Below, one piece after another: positions 10,206 through 21,043 of a stretch of DNA of 64,000 nucleotides. The translations under genes and the position numbers were made by a program. Every line of letters begins with the position of its first letter. The first letter of the stretch is position 1. Below the pieces are notes generated by a model. It saw only the letters and a program-made list of their open reading frames with translations. It was not told where the DNA came from and made no database searches. The stretch is from Amylostereum areolatum. Taxonomy: Eukaryota; Basidiomycota; Agaricomycetes; Russulales; Stereaceae. The stretch lies in NCBI GenBank assembly GCA_012932865.1, contig SAXG01000046.1, positions 124,001 through 188,000 of the forward strand, in the 5' to 3' direction.

Positions 10206-11338
10206 ATGTCCGCCTCCTCCCCCTTCCCCTTCTCCCTCTCCTTCCCCCCCTTTCCCAGCCCCACCCAGCTCCCTCCCCCCCCCACCACCACCACCAACAA
10301 CACCAACACCAACAACGGCGGCGGCGGCAACAGCAGCAGCAGCGGCATCGGCGCCCAATCCCTCGGCATTCTCCTCGGCTTCCTCGGCGCCTTCCTCCTC
10401 CTCGTCGCCTTCGGCTACGCCCGCCGCCAGCTCTACCTGCGCGCCCACCCCCCGCCCCCGCCCCACCTCCCCCGCTCCCGCCGCTCCCCCAGCACACTCC
10501 CCGAACGCCCCAAACTCTGGCACCTCCACCTCGGTCCCCCGTCCACACCCACACCCGACCGCCGTCTTCGCGCCCGCCCAACCACCTGGCACTCCATCCG
10601 CGTGCGTCCCCCCTTCCCACCCCCACCCCCCCGCCCGCGCCGAACTAACCCCCCCCCCCCCCCCCCTCCACACAGCCCGTCTCCGCCTGGATAGAGATAG
10701 ACCGCCCCCGCCCGCCCCCGCGCGTCCCCTCCCCGCCCCTCCCCGCCCCTCCCTCGACCTCGACCCGTCCCCAGCCCTTCATCGTCGACACCCACGCGCT
10801 CATGTCCCAGGCCTTCTTCAGCGGCCGCAACATCAACGAGATCCCCAGACCCCCGTCCGCCGTCCGTCCGCCCCACCCGCGCCCGCAATATCCGCCCCAC
10901 CCCCCACCCCCCCAATACCCTCCCCCACCCCTGCCCCTCCGTCCCCCGCCCAGTCCGCACCCGCACCCGCACCCGCACCCGCACCCGCACCCGCGCCGGA
11001 AAGCACCCACGATGAACGTCGCGGTGCTCATCGCGATGCCCTCGCGCGCGCGCACCAACCCCCCGCCTAGATCGCCTTCCCCGTCCTCGGACACGGCGAA
11101 GGAGAAGGGGAGGGACGACAAGGGCAAGGCGAAGGCGACGGCGGGAGCGGGGGCGGAGGACGAGGACGGGGAAGGGGAGAAGGCGAAGGCGAAGGCGAGG
11201 GAGAGGGAGCGACCGCCGCCGTTTGGGCACGATGGCGAGTACGCGCTCGGGCTCGCGCGCGTGCCCTGGGAGCCCAAAGACGCGCAGGGAAACATGGACG
11301 GGAGGAATTTCTGGGGCGGGGTCGGCGGGGTCGACTGA
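10206..11338 (+). CDS. Hypothetical single-pass membrane protein with Pro-rich cytoplasmic region
   Basis: Two exons, 10206-10601 and 10676-11338, in phase (1059 bases, 352 residues). The N-terminal part is Ser/Pro/Asn-rich, followed by one membrane helix (LGILLGFLGAFLLLVAFGYA) and a basic stop-transfer sequence (RRQLYLR). Later blocks that look constrained are PERPKLWHLHLG, TTWHSIR, PVSAWIEIDRP, PTMNVAVLIAMPS and FGHDGEYALGLARVPWEP. In between lie poly-Pro and the (PH)n stretch from the CACCCG repeat at 10955-10993, then a Lys/Ala/Glu-rich segment. No enzymatic domain was recognised; the layout resembles a basidiomycete-specific membrane protein of unknown role. The intron contains a long C run. 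Confidence 0.7.
10955..10993 (+). repeat. CACCCG hexamer repeat coding Pro-His
   Basis: About six copies of the CCGCAC unit, in frame inside the membrane-protein gene, give a Pro-His dipeptide run that could vary in length without a frameshift. Confidence 0.85.
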
Positions 11339-13097
11339 CCGCCTGCGCCGCCTCTTTCGCCCCCTCCCTTGCCCTTCACCTCGTTCGCGCTCGCTCCGCT
11401 CTCCTTGCCTCTCCCCCGCCGTTCTCCCCCCGTTCTCCCGTTTCCATACCTTGTCCCGGCCCCACGCACCCCGCTCGACGCGCCCGCACATCGCTACCCT
11501 TCCCGCCCTCCCGCCTCCCGCCTCGTCCCGTCTCCTTGTCTCCTTGTCTCCTCGTCTCCGCGTTCGCGTTCGCTTACACTACGCCCCTCCTTGTATGTAG
11601 CACCGGCCATTGTACGTCTCCCACGCCTCCCGTCCGTCCTTTCGTGCTCTTTCGTGCTCTCTGTCTCTCCGTCTCTGCACACATACGCACATACGCACAC
11701 ACACACATCCATAGTCCGTCTCGATCACGCCGTGGAAACCGCCCCCCCCCTTCCGTGCTCCGTTCCTGTACCCCGCTTGACTGTACATTCTCCCCTCCTC
11801 GCCGCTCCAACACGCGCCCCCGTCTGTTCTTCTAGCCGTTTCTTTTGTGTGTGTGCCAACCTTCGATGCCGTGCTTTTATCCTCAACCCAACCCAACCCA
11901 ACCCCCCCCCCGGCGTTCACGTCGTCGACGCTCTGTGCGCACACACGTACATACCGCCGCGCGCGCGCGCCCTGTCCCTCTCGTTCCGAGGGAATCTGGC
12001 CAGCGCGCCTCGCGACCCTCTTGCCTCCGCAAACCAGCGACATGTCAACGCGTCCAGTCGTTCGTCGTCGTCGTCATATACAATACATGCCAGTACATAT
12101 GCCCCAAGCCACGCCGGCGGGCGATCCGACACCCGCGAACACCCCCGCCCGGCCCATCCGACCAAGTCCCCTCTCTCACGCCCCTCTCCACCTTCGCGCG
12201 CGCGCGCGCACAACCCCCTTTCACCCGCACACGGACGTCCTCGACTCCTGCCTCCTGAACGTAAGCTCCCGAGGCCTGGCCCAGCTCGATCGCTCCTCCC
12301 ATCCGCAGATTCCGCACCACCACGGGCCTGCGCGTCGACCGCCCGCCCGAACTGAATTGCTAGCACGTCGCTCCCGTGCGACGATGATCAGAAACACCTC
12401 CGTCTCCCCCACCCGTCCGACGGCCGCTCGGGTGCCGTATCTCCTTCAACTCCCCTCCAACGACAGGCGGTTCGGCGGCGGAACGGACCTCGCGCCTTGA
12501 ATACAATGCAATGCCATCCATCCATCCATCCATCCATCCATCCACCTCCCGCAATCGCAACGGGCGCACATGGACCCGCGACGAACCTCGTGCTGCCCAG
12601 CACAGCTCTGAGGGGGATCCCACCGCAGACCGTGTCCGATACAGCGGTCGATCTGCGCGACGAGGGGCTGCGGATGTGGATCAGTGTGTGTGTATAGTAT
12701 GTATGTATGCAAGTTAGTAGGGTCGGGGAACCTGGAACTGGGTATTATAATAAGTAGTGGGATTTGGGCGAGCGTGGGTGTTACATAACGTTATTGGGTG
12801 AAGGGCGTGGATCTGAATCTTGGGGGGGGGGGGGTCGAATAAGGTGGGGTCAGGAGGGGCTCGCGCAGCGGGAGAAACCAGGCGAAGGGCACAGTGGCAA
12901 CATACTCAGACGAGTTCGCGGTGCGATGTCGAACTTTCGTGCAGACCCCAACCCGACCCGAACCCCGTGCGCAGAGAGCAGAGCGGAGAGCGGAGAGATT
13001 CCTCGATTACCAGTAACCACATACCGTACACCGCCAACCCGATCCGAAACACAGACACAAAACCATACCGAACACACATCCCTCCCATGGCCCACGT
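11339..13097. other. 1.8 kb intergenic region, no gene recognised
   Basis: CT-rich DNA downstream of the membrane-protein gene and downstream of the protoporphyrinogen oxidase gene. It contains CACA runs near 11690-11706, alternating CG runs (about 11962 and 12195), a CATC tandem repeat (12515-12544) and a G run near 12822-12834. The long plus-strand frame from 11369 is an effect of the CT-rich composition; its Pro/Ser/Arg content does not resemble a protein. Confidence 0.5.
12515..12544. repeat. CATC tetranucleotide microsatellite
   Basis: About seven perfect copies of CATC in intergenic DNA. Confidence 0.9.
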
Positions 13098-14871
13098 CTA
13101 CCACTGCCCCCCCACCTCCCGCGCCGCCCGCCTCCCCGCCTTCACACAGTCCCCCACACTCACCCCATCCACGCCCGCCCCGACCACCTTCAACCGGCCG
13201 CCCCACCCCCCGCTCCCCGCCCCCTTCTCCCCCGCGCCCCCCGCCAACGCCCTCCGCATCTCCCCCATCCGCTCCACATGCCCCACCAAATACGTCGGTA
13301 TGCTCCGCGCGTTCCGATGCACCTTGTACGCGACCGGCGCCGGGAGCGCGCGCCCGAGCTGCACCGCCATCTCGCCCACGACGGCCGCGACGAGCGCGCG
13401 CTCGTACGCGTCCGCGGCGGGCGCGGGGTGCGGGCCGCCGACCATCGCCGTGACTTTGACGAACTGGGCGGGCCCGGGCGGGGAGAACGGAGGCTCGGGC
13501 GCGTCCGTGACGGCGACGGCGGGAAGCGCGCGATCCTGCGCCGCGAGGCTCGCGCTGTCGAACACGACCCCGAGCATCCCCACCGTCCCCGCGCCGGCGC
13601 CGTACCCCGTCAACGCGCGCGGGACGAGGTACCCGAACCCGGGCTGGTGCAGCGGCGCGGGGAGGCGCGCGATGGGGAAGACGAGGTTGAGCGAGGTCAC
13701 GCTCGTGAGCGGGTTGTGGGTCAGGTGGGGCAGGGCTTGGTCCGCCGGGAGGAGCGCGGCGAGCGCGGGCAGGGGCAGGGCGGAGATGGCGGCGGCGTAG
13801 GCCACCGCGGGCCCGTGCGCGGGGCGGATCTGGGGGCGAGAGCGCGTGAGAGGGGGGGACGCGCGGAGCGGAGGAAAGGGGAGAGAACGTACGAGGACGG
13901 CGCGGGCGTCGTGGCTGAGGGCGACGACCTCGGTCCCCGTCTTGAGCACGACGTTCGGCAGCGCGGCCAGCGCGCGCACGAGCGCGCCGACGAGCGTGCC
14001 CATCCCGTCCGTGAACGAGAGCACGGACGCGTCCGCCAGCGCGGCCTCCCACCCCGCGTCCTCGCCCACCTCCCACCCCTCCGCCGCCTCCCGCCGCTCC
14101 GCCTCCGCCTTCCGCGCGCGCGCGCCCCACCACGCCGGCCACCCGAGCGCGCCCCAGACCACGCTCCCGCGCCCGCGCTCCTCCGCCGCCCACAGCGCCG
14201 GGAACGCCGCGCGCACGCTCAGCCTGCGCGCGTCCGCGCCGTAGATCCCGTGCACGAGCGCGCTCCCGAGCACGCGCGCGCACTCGGGCCCGAACCGGCG
14301 CGCGAGGAAGGCGTCGACGGCCTCGTCCGTCGCGCGCGGCGGGCGGTTGGCCGGGCGGACGCACTCGCGGAGGGACGCGCGGAGGATGAGCCGGCCGAGG
14401 GGCGTGGTGAGGAGCGAGAGGAGCGTGCTCGGGAGCGCGCTCAGGCCCGGGGTCGAGGGCAGGGCGAGGAAGCGGGCGCGGGCGGCGGGGGAGGAGCGCG
14501 GGGTGATGAGGACCTCGGACCGGAGGTCGAGCAGGTGGATCTGGGCCATTCGGGAGCGTTAGTTCGTGTATCTCATGGCGTCGCTGAGGGAGGAGGAGGA
14601 AGAGGAGAGAACGCACCAGCTCCAACACCGACGTCGCGTTCGGACGCACGGTCCTCGCCGCGCCCTCGAGCAACACGCTCGCCCGGTTCCCGTCCGCGTC
14701 CTCCACCTCGATCCGCTCGCTCCGCAGCCAGCCGCCGAAGCGCGTCGAGCGCTCGTAGAGCGTCACCTCGACGTCCGGGTGGCGCCGCGCGAGGTGGAAG
14801 GCGGCGGAGAGGCCGGTGAGGCCGCCGCCGAGGACGGCGACGGCGCGTGGGGTGGTCGTGGATACGGACAT
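13098..14871 (-). CDS. HEM14: Protoporphyrinogen oxidase, HemY/HEM14 type
   Basis: Three exons, 14871-14617, 14540-13893 and 13829-13098, all phase 0, giving 544 residues, normal for fungal enzymes. The N-terminus has the FAD dinucleotide fold (VAVLGGGLTGLSAAFHLARR, then YERSTRFGGWLRS). Other family blocks are LITPRSSPAARARFLALP, LVHGIYGADARRLSVRAAFP, SFTDGMGTLVGALVRAL, HNPLTSVTSLNLVFP and the C-terminal VVGAGVDGVSVGDCVKAGRR FAD-binding stretch. It oxidises protoporphyrinogen IX to protoporphyrin IX in haem synthesis, on the mitochondrial inner membrane (family knowledge); no separate presequence is obvious before the Rossmann motif. Intron 1 has a CTAAC branch site. The frame is intact. Very GC-rich codon use produces long antisense and alternative-frame ORFs over this gene. 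Confidence 0.95.
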
Positions 14872-15542
14872 CGAGGTTGAAGACTTGGGGTGAAGGGGTT
14901 TGGATGGATGGGTGAACGTCGATGGTGTGAATCGAGTGCTCGGGGGTGGGATTTGGGTGGGAGCTGAGTGAGGCTGAGTGGGAACGTGATGTGTCGTCGG
15001 AGCTCCGGTGGGAGTTGAACGTTGAACTGCGTATCGTTGGACACTGAGCAGAGCTGGATGATGATGGTGACCGTCGAGGAAGCTATAGTAGTAGGCCGGA
15101 GCGGCTAGAGCTGGAAGCTGGATGGCTTGAGGCCCGTGGTGTCTGGTGGAAGACGACGAGGTCCGCGGTCCAGGCGGGTCCCGAGTCCGCCGACTATGCG
15201 TATTTCGACTTTGCGCGCCATCGTCAGTGATCTCGAGTTATCTTACTGGACACTTCTTCCGAGGTACATCTAGGTGCGTTGCAGGTTGGACGAAGCAGTG
15301 GACGAGGCATTCGTTGAAGTTCGTAAGAACTTGGAGGGATAGGCCGATAATAAATTGTCTGTTGTACAGATTCAGACTAACTGGGATACTGAAGTCCTGA
15401 CTTCCCCGAGCCTCAGCAGGCTGTACTACTCACTTTCACACTTTACCCCAGCAGTAGATGCAATCGTGTAAGTAGGGTTGTATGTGATGCAGTACTTTCC
15501 GAAAAACCCACAAATGAGAAACAACCTGTAAAGTTTCAGCGC
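14872..15542. other. HEM14 upstream region and GMC1 3' flank
   Basis: About 670 bases between the ATG of HEM14 (minus strand) and the stop of the next minus-strand gene. It must hold the HEM14 promoter and the GMC1 3' UTR and terminator. No TATA box or other clear element was seen. Confidence 0.4.
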
Positions 15543-17673
15543 CTACTTCCGAGCAGCCTTCATCATGTCCGCACACTTCTCCGCCACCACGACCGCCGGC
15601 GCCATGGTATGTGTCGCAATCATGTCCGGGAAGATGGAAGTGTCGCACACCCGAAGACCGCGTATCCCATGCACCCTCAGCTCCGCATCAACCACGCCCG
15701 GGCGCGCCGAGTCCGACTCTGGACCCATACGACAAGTAGACGAGTAGTGGTACGACGTGCGGAGACACTTCCGTATGAACCTGTCCACGTCCCCGTCGTT
15801 CTCCTTCTCCGGCACCTGCAGATTCTTGAGCGGATACCCCTGCCTGCGAATTTCCTCGGCGAGGCGGAGCGCGAGCCGCACGCCCTTGCGCATGACTTCG
15901 TAGTCCTCCGCGTTCGTGAAAAAGCCCAGGTCGACCTCCGGACGCGCGCGAGGATTTCTGGACGCGAGACGGACGGAACCGCACGACTTGGGGCGGATGA
16001 GGGCAGTGAGGAAGGAGAAGATGCCCTTGCCGTCGATGACGACGTCCGCGCAGTTGTTGGCGATTGGCATTATCTCGATGTCGGGGCGATGGTCCGCGGA
16101 GGACGCGTCCAACTCGCGTCGGTCGTGGGTCGTGATCTCTGAATTGGCGTTCAGCAGCCGGGTGGGGACGAAGATCGACGTCTGCATGAATGGCTGCGAG
16201 AAGGTTCCACGGCCGGTGACAAGGTACCTGACGAGCTCCTTGACAGCTTTGAGGGGGTTGGACTGCATTTCGTGGAGAGAATCGTTCAAGGGAACTTCAT
16301 ACATGACCGGAAGCCCAACGTGGTCTTGCTATAGGGAAGATAAGTAATTGAACGGAGAGAGAGAGAGGAGCGATATACCATGTTGCTGCCAACTCCAGGC
16401 ATGTCCCGGACGACTGGTATTCCTTTTGCCTCAAGGTGTTCTTTGGGACCGATACCGCTGATACATGAGTACATGTGAGTATGATATCCTTGACAATGAC
16501 TGGACCATGACGTACCTCAGCAGTAGGACCTGAGGTGACCCGAGAGCTCCAGAGCATATCACGATTTCTCGTCGAGCCTTCGCAAAGTACTTCTGGGAGG
16601 CATACCTAGGATCGAGGGCTTCGAAGTGCACGCCCGTGGCACGGATGCTGTCACCGGTGGAGAACTCGATGCGAGTGACGATAGTGTTGGTACAGATTTT
16701 GAGACGTTCCTTTCGCACTTGCGTAAGCTTGGGGGGAAGGAAGGCGGTGTACGTGCTGACACGGCGCATGCTCTTGTCCATGCATATGTCGAGAGTCGCA
16801 TACCCTGCTGCTGGTGCGTGGGGAGAGTTAACGTCTGAGACCTCGGCTATCCCGACAGCGGCCGTCGCGCGCTTGAGACTATAGGCATGTAAGTCAGATC
16901 AAGGTCGCGAAGATGTACAAAAACGAAGACGCACTGAGACATGATGTTGTAGGTTGTCTCGAAGAATGTCTGGTTGATCCATGGACCTTGACGGTCCAGC
17001 GTCAGCGACCGGATTAACGGGAAGACGTCGACATCTCACCTTTGCTTCCCCGGAAACTGGACGAAGGCTGACTAAGGCATGTTTCCGATTTGACGAAGTA
17101 CGGTTCAAGGTCACTATACCCCCATCCTTTGTTTCCCGCAGCCTTCCAACCGTTGTAATCTCCCGGAGAACCTAAAGAGCACCAAGTCAGACCAGGCCAT
17201 AATCAAGCGGAGCCGAGAGCGCATAGCTGGTACAGACCTCGTGTGTACACCATTCCATTGATCCGAGAGGCGCCACCTAAGCCTTCACCACGAACGACTT
17301 CGAGGGAACGGTCGTCAGCTTCTCGCATCGGCTGTGCGAACCAGCGAGCGGCTTGGGTGTCCTTGCGGAAGAGATTTCCAGACAAGAGAGGAACTCTGGA
17401 CATCCAAGTGTCCGCCACATCCCCGCGTTCGATGAGCAGAACGGAGATGTCAGGGTCTTCGCTCAGGCGAGAGGCGAGGACGCATCCCGCGGTGCCTCCT
17501 AAAATGAGGTCATCTTAAGAGAAAGGTGGAGGAAATAGCGGGTTGAGCTGACCTCCGACGACAATGTAGTCGTAGGTGTACGCTTCTGGAGAATCGTCGG
17601 GAGATACGGGTGTGGCGACACCGACGTCAGACGGGTCCAGCTCTGGGAATGCATCTGTAGTAAACGGCCACAT
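15543..17673 (-). CDS. GMC oxidoreductase 1 (alcohol/choline-dehydrogenase-like)
   Basis: The start MWPFTTDAFPELDPSD is at 17673; YDYIVVGG joins across an intron to GTAGCVLASRLSEDP, the FAD-binding motif. Exons continue with VRGEGLGGASRINGMVYTRG, DYNGWKAAGNKGWGYSDLEP, ICSGALGSPQVLLL, GIGPKEHLEAKGIPVVRDMP, QDHVGLPVMYEVP and the C-terminal part. Both catalytic histidine regions are present: YHYSSTCRMG and ATHTMAPAVVVAEKCADMM. There is no signal peptide, unlike many secreted aryl-alcohol oxidases, so an intracellular flavoenzyme using an alcohol, aldehyde or polyol is likely; the substrate cannot be read from sequence. At least seven introns were followed and frames stay consistent. A TTATAT stretch on the minus strand near 17735-17745 may be its TATA element. 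The last residues are ADMMKAARK. Confidence 0.9.
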
Positions 17674-18295
17674 TTCAGAAAACAGGCTGGAGTGAGGAAA
17701 TGGGAGGTGGTGACGCGAAAGAGATAGATGGATATGGATATAAGTATCGAAGGGCGACGTACAGAGGGCGCGCTGATAAAGCTGAACTCCTCGCGATCAA
17801 ACCCTTGGGAATGAAGGCTGAGGAATTCTCTTCCATTTCACAACCGTATCATTCTTCGCTCTGCAGTTTAAAGCAACAATCTCGTCCCACCTGCAGGTCG
17901 CGATCAACCTCACGAACTGCCGAGGATGCCGCTTCACTGCTTCAAGGTTTGCTATCCATCATCTGGGTTAGCGTCTGAGACCTGAGCTCCGGGGACTTGA
18001 GGGAGAGTATCGACGCCTACGTCGAGAGCGGTGGCCATACGCACAGATCGCGTCCCGACGGATGACCATGGGTGTCGAGAGCAGAGAGGGGATCGATTGA
18101 CATTCCAATCTGCGTCGCCAGTCGCGAACCCAAGCTGAACCGAATTACCGAACCGAGCTACGGACACGTGTCGTCAGAGCTGTCGCGTGCCTCCAACCAC
18201 CTCGTCGTTTTCTGTCCTCCGCTCGCCTTCACCGTCGCCTTCACCTCCCCTCTTTCTGTTCTCTGCGCTTTTGCCGCCCCTCACAGAACAACATA
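17674..18295. promoter_or_regulatory. Divergent promoter region between GMC1 and SPC2
   Basis: About 620 bases between the ATG of GMC1 (minus) and that of SPC2 (plus). The SPC2 side is CT-rich (18205-18290). No conserved coding segment was seen. Confidence 0.4.
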
Positions 18296-19214
18296 ATGGC
18301 ACGAAAGAAGGTTTCCAACACTGTCGCCTCGCCGGAACCCACCACCATCTCCGACTCGGCACCGACAAATTCGTCTTCCAAATCTGCACCTCCACCACCA
18401 CCCACAGACACGCGTCCTATCTTACCCATAGCACCTTCCGCGGACGAGGACCGCGACGATGTCAAGGTCAACAATGCCTCCGCATCCGAGCTCAAGACCG
18501 CCTGCGATGATGCCCTCAAACGCGTGCGTTCTCCATCTCGCATCACCCATTTTTCCAGGTCCACTGAGTTGCTTGCGGTGGCATGCACCCACGCAGTTCC
18601 TCTCACGGCCCGACCTTTTCAAACAAATTTACCTCCACACAGACGTGCGCCTTGCGCTGGGCTGGGCAGGCGTCTTCATCGCGGCAGGAACGGCGTTCTA
18701 TGGCTACCGCGTCGAGTTCGAGCAGTCGAAACCCGTGGTCTGGGTAGGACTCATTCTGTGCGTTCACCTCTCTTACCTTCTTGCCTCCATATTTGCTCAT
18801 CCTCAGTCTCGTAGGTATCTTCTCCTCACCACACTGCAAACGTTATATGCGTACTTCATCGAGGGCGACGTAGTCTTCGTGGGTAAGCGCAAGACATTCG
18901 ACAAACGAGTACGTCATTATCCTCCCTGGCGCATCCTTCAGTCTCTAACGGGTAATGTTATTCAGATCGTGACCGAGCGCGTAACCATCTCCTCCCGCAC
19001 AATACCCTCCACCCCACAAAAGCCTCCCTCCTATGCTCTCTCCCTCTCCTTCGTCCGCTCCTCCAACGGCGGCAAATCCCTCCTTGGACGCAGCTCAGCA
19101 GCGGAGAACCGGTCCTACACCACATTCTTCGACGAGCATGGCACGATGGACCAGCATGCGTTCGAGAGCTGGGTCGGGGAGGTCGTGGGACGCGCCATGG
19201 AGAGCGCGGAGTGA
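18296..19214 (+). CDS. SPC2: Signal peptidase complex subunit 2
   Basis: Four exons, 18296-18523, 18597-18757, 18815-18908 and 18966-19214, in phase (732 bases, 243 residues). After a Pro/Ser-rich N-terminus come VNNASASELKTACDDALKR and FKQIYLHTDVRLALGWAGVF, then two membrane helices (LGWAGVFIAAGTAFYGY and LLLTTLQTLYAYFIE) separated by EFEQSKPVVWVG, and VFVGKRKTFDKR. This is the SPC25/SPCS2 pattern. The protein sits in the ER membrane, binds the Sec61 side and assists the signal peptidase complex (family knowledge). The C-terminus is cytosolic-looking and ends in FFDEHGTMDQHAFESWVGEV. No anomalies. Confidence 0.92.
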
Positions 19215-19548
19215 TAGCATCTTGTCAGGCTATGTCGGTTGGGGTGAAGGTTGGCAGAGGCAGTATGTGTACGATGCAGCACAGCTTTTCTCGAGGCCGT
19301 CCTTTTGCTATATCCACGGGTCGTCCTTTTCTTTCTAGCGGTTGTTGGTAGGTTTAGCTCGGGCTCGGGACTGTACGATGCTCATATCCTAGGAGGAATA
19401 CACACTGTTGAGCAACACTCGCGGCGCTATGCATACTCTGGCCATACGACACGTCTCCTGGTGTCACGGCCAGGAATGTTGGTAGGATATTTGACCCGGT
19501 GTCCGCTCTGCGTAGCTGCCTGTTCCTTGTTCTCACATACAGGACAAC

Positions 19549-21043
19549 ATGCTCTGTATTCAAACATTCAGTCCCGGACAATGCCTGTTATGTCACGGCG
19601 TGCCAGATCGTTTCCGGACCTTCCATCAACTTGCACGAGCGACGACACATCCTTGGGCCTCAATGCTCTTCACATCGTCCCCGAAGGTCATTGAGCATGC
19701 TGTTACACTCGGCAACGGCTCTTCACTCCAGTGGCCATCCGTTTTGTCCAAGATCGCAAGCGCTCTCCCCAAATTGACTGGCTTGTCTGAGGTACGAGGG
19801 GCTTTCGTATTTCTGCGCCTTAGCGCCTACTTTCTCTAATGCTCACGACAGGGATCTCAGACTACATCTGAAGAACATCGTGACAGCGCTCGATTTAGTG
19901 TCTCTCGTTTACGAGCAGCGCTGCGTCGCGAGCATAATCTCGGAATTCCTCTGAACCCGAAGACGTGCTTTCTCGTCTTACTCGTTCGCCACACATTTCT
20001 GTCAAGCATGCCGCACCTCAAGATATGGTGGACGAACGCCTTCAAAAACGTACCGCTCGTGATCACTGATATTCAATTCCTCAGGGAGACTGCCCAGTTC
20101 GTTGTCCCAGCGCATCCCTTGGCCCACGTCAATCCTCTTGCACGATGCCTTCCGACAGCCTTTACAGCTGCACTTCTCCTGCTCTCACTCATGTCAAAAA
20201 TTCCTTCCCTAGACATTCCCTCTAGTCCGTCATCTAACTCTGCTTCAGATCTGCTGCCTGAAGAATATGACGGTGGCTCGATATCAGGACCACTCGTTGC
20301 AAACTTCCGGTCCCTCGCAGGCGCGCGGTGTCGGAATGGCCTGGTATAGCCTCGGAAATTTTTCAAACGATGCAACCGCAAGTTACAGAGTCGCATTCGC
20401 GGCGCGATGGCTATGCACTGGAAGTTCAATATGTTATCCAAACCAGGTGACCTTTCGGCGCCACTTCTGTGTCTCTTTTGCATGGCGGATAGTGAAAACA
20501 TATTCGACGCGGTCGCCAGCGCCTTACATCAAAGACGCGTTGGGGGTGTCATGCAACCCATGGTGGGACTCGCATTCGATACCTTTGAGACTACCGTTCA
20601 AGTCGTGTTCGATTCCGTCCAGATAAAGCAACACTCCGTCGTGCGTCACTGCATTGTGCGTTCAGAGTCCCGGTGTTTACTCATTGGCGGCCATCTTGCT
20701 TTTCAGCCCCTACCCCGCGTAGCATACGCAGCACCCAGCAGTGCTAGCAGCAGAGAAAGGGAAGGGGTTTTCGATCTAAGAGACATTCATTCTGCAGAGA
20801 TGCTCGTGGCGTTCCTTATTGATGTTCAAGCGAGTTTGTGGTCTGCATGATCCCATGGCTCGGCTGTCGCCCACGGGATCCTCGAACAACCCAAGCGCAC
20901 TGGCACTAAATTTCCCCTCTGGCGGTCAGATGCGGCGGGAAATCTATTGGTTGGAACCGAGGCGGAAGACCTAGGCGACAGATGGCGGGATAAATGTATT
21001 GGTCTGTGGGCTGAAGGCGTCAAAGATGTGCTCGATCCAGAGT
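19549..21043 (+). pseudogene. Broken unrecognised protein-coding remnant
   Basis: Coding-like stretches run in one direction but are interrupted. Segment 1 (19549-19791) ends KIASALPKLTGLSE before a GTACGA donor; segment 2 resumes after ACAG at 19851 with RLRAALRREHNLGIPLNP and KIWWTNAFKNVPLVITDIQF; the frame then shifts near 20290 to CKLPVPRRRAVSEWPGIASE. Next come LCLFCMADSENIFDAVASAL and VGGVMQPMVGLAFDTFE, and a TGA at 20848-20850 cuts the frame before the still-coding-like HGILEQPKRTGTKFPLWRSD and LGDRWRDKCIGLWAEGVKDV. I recognise no family. A stretch around 21230-21400 (ICLESIPWRGPLDYLPLYLR) may belong to it. It could be a decayed gene, or a real gene spoiled by sequence errors like its neighbours. 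Confidence 0.45.

Noticed and set aside
11369..12355. A 328-residue plus-strand frame downstream of the membrane-protein gene
   Set aside because: Composition is Pro/Ser/Arg/Leu from CT-rich DNA, with no domain, and the region behaves as 3' flank and intergenic DNA.
13278..14819. A 513-residue plus-strand frame opposite HEM14
   Set aside because: Arg/Gly/Glu-rich antisense reading produced by the GC-rich codon use of the real gene; no conserved motif.
12850..14871. A 673-residue open frame on the minus strand over the HEM14 gene
   Set aside because: Its first 85 residues are HEM14 exon 1, but it then reads through the first intron in other frames into Arg/Pro/Gly-rich translation. The spliced three-exon model gives a complete enzyme.
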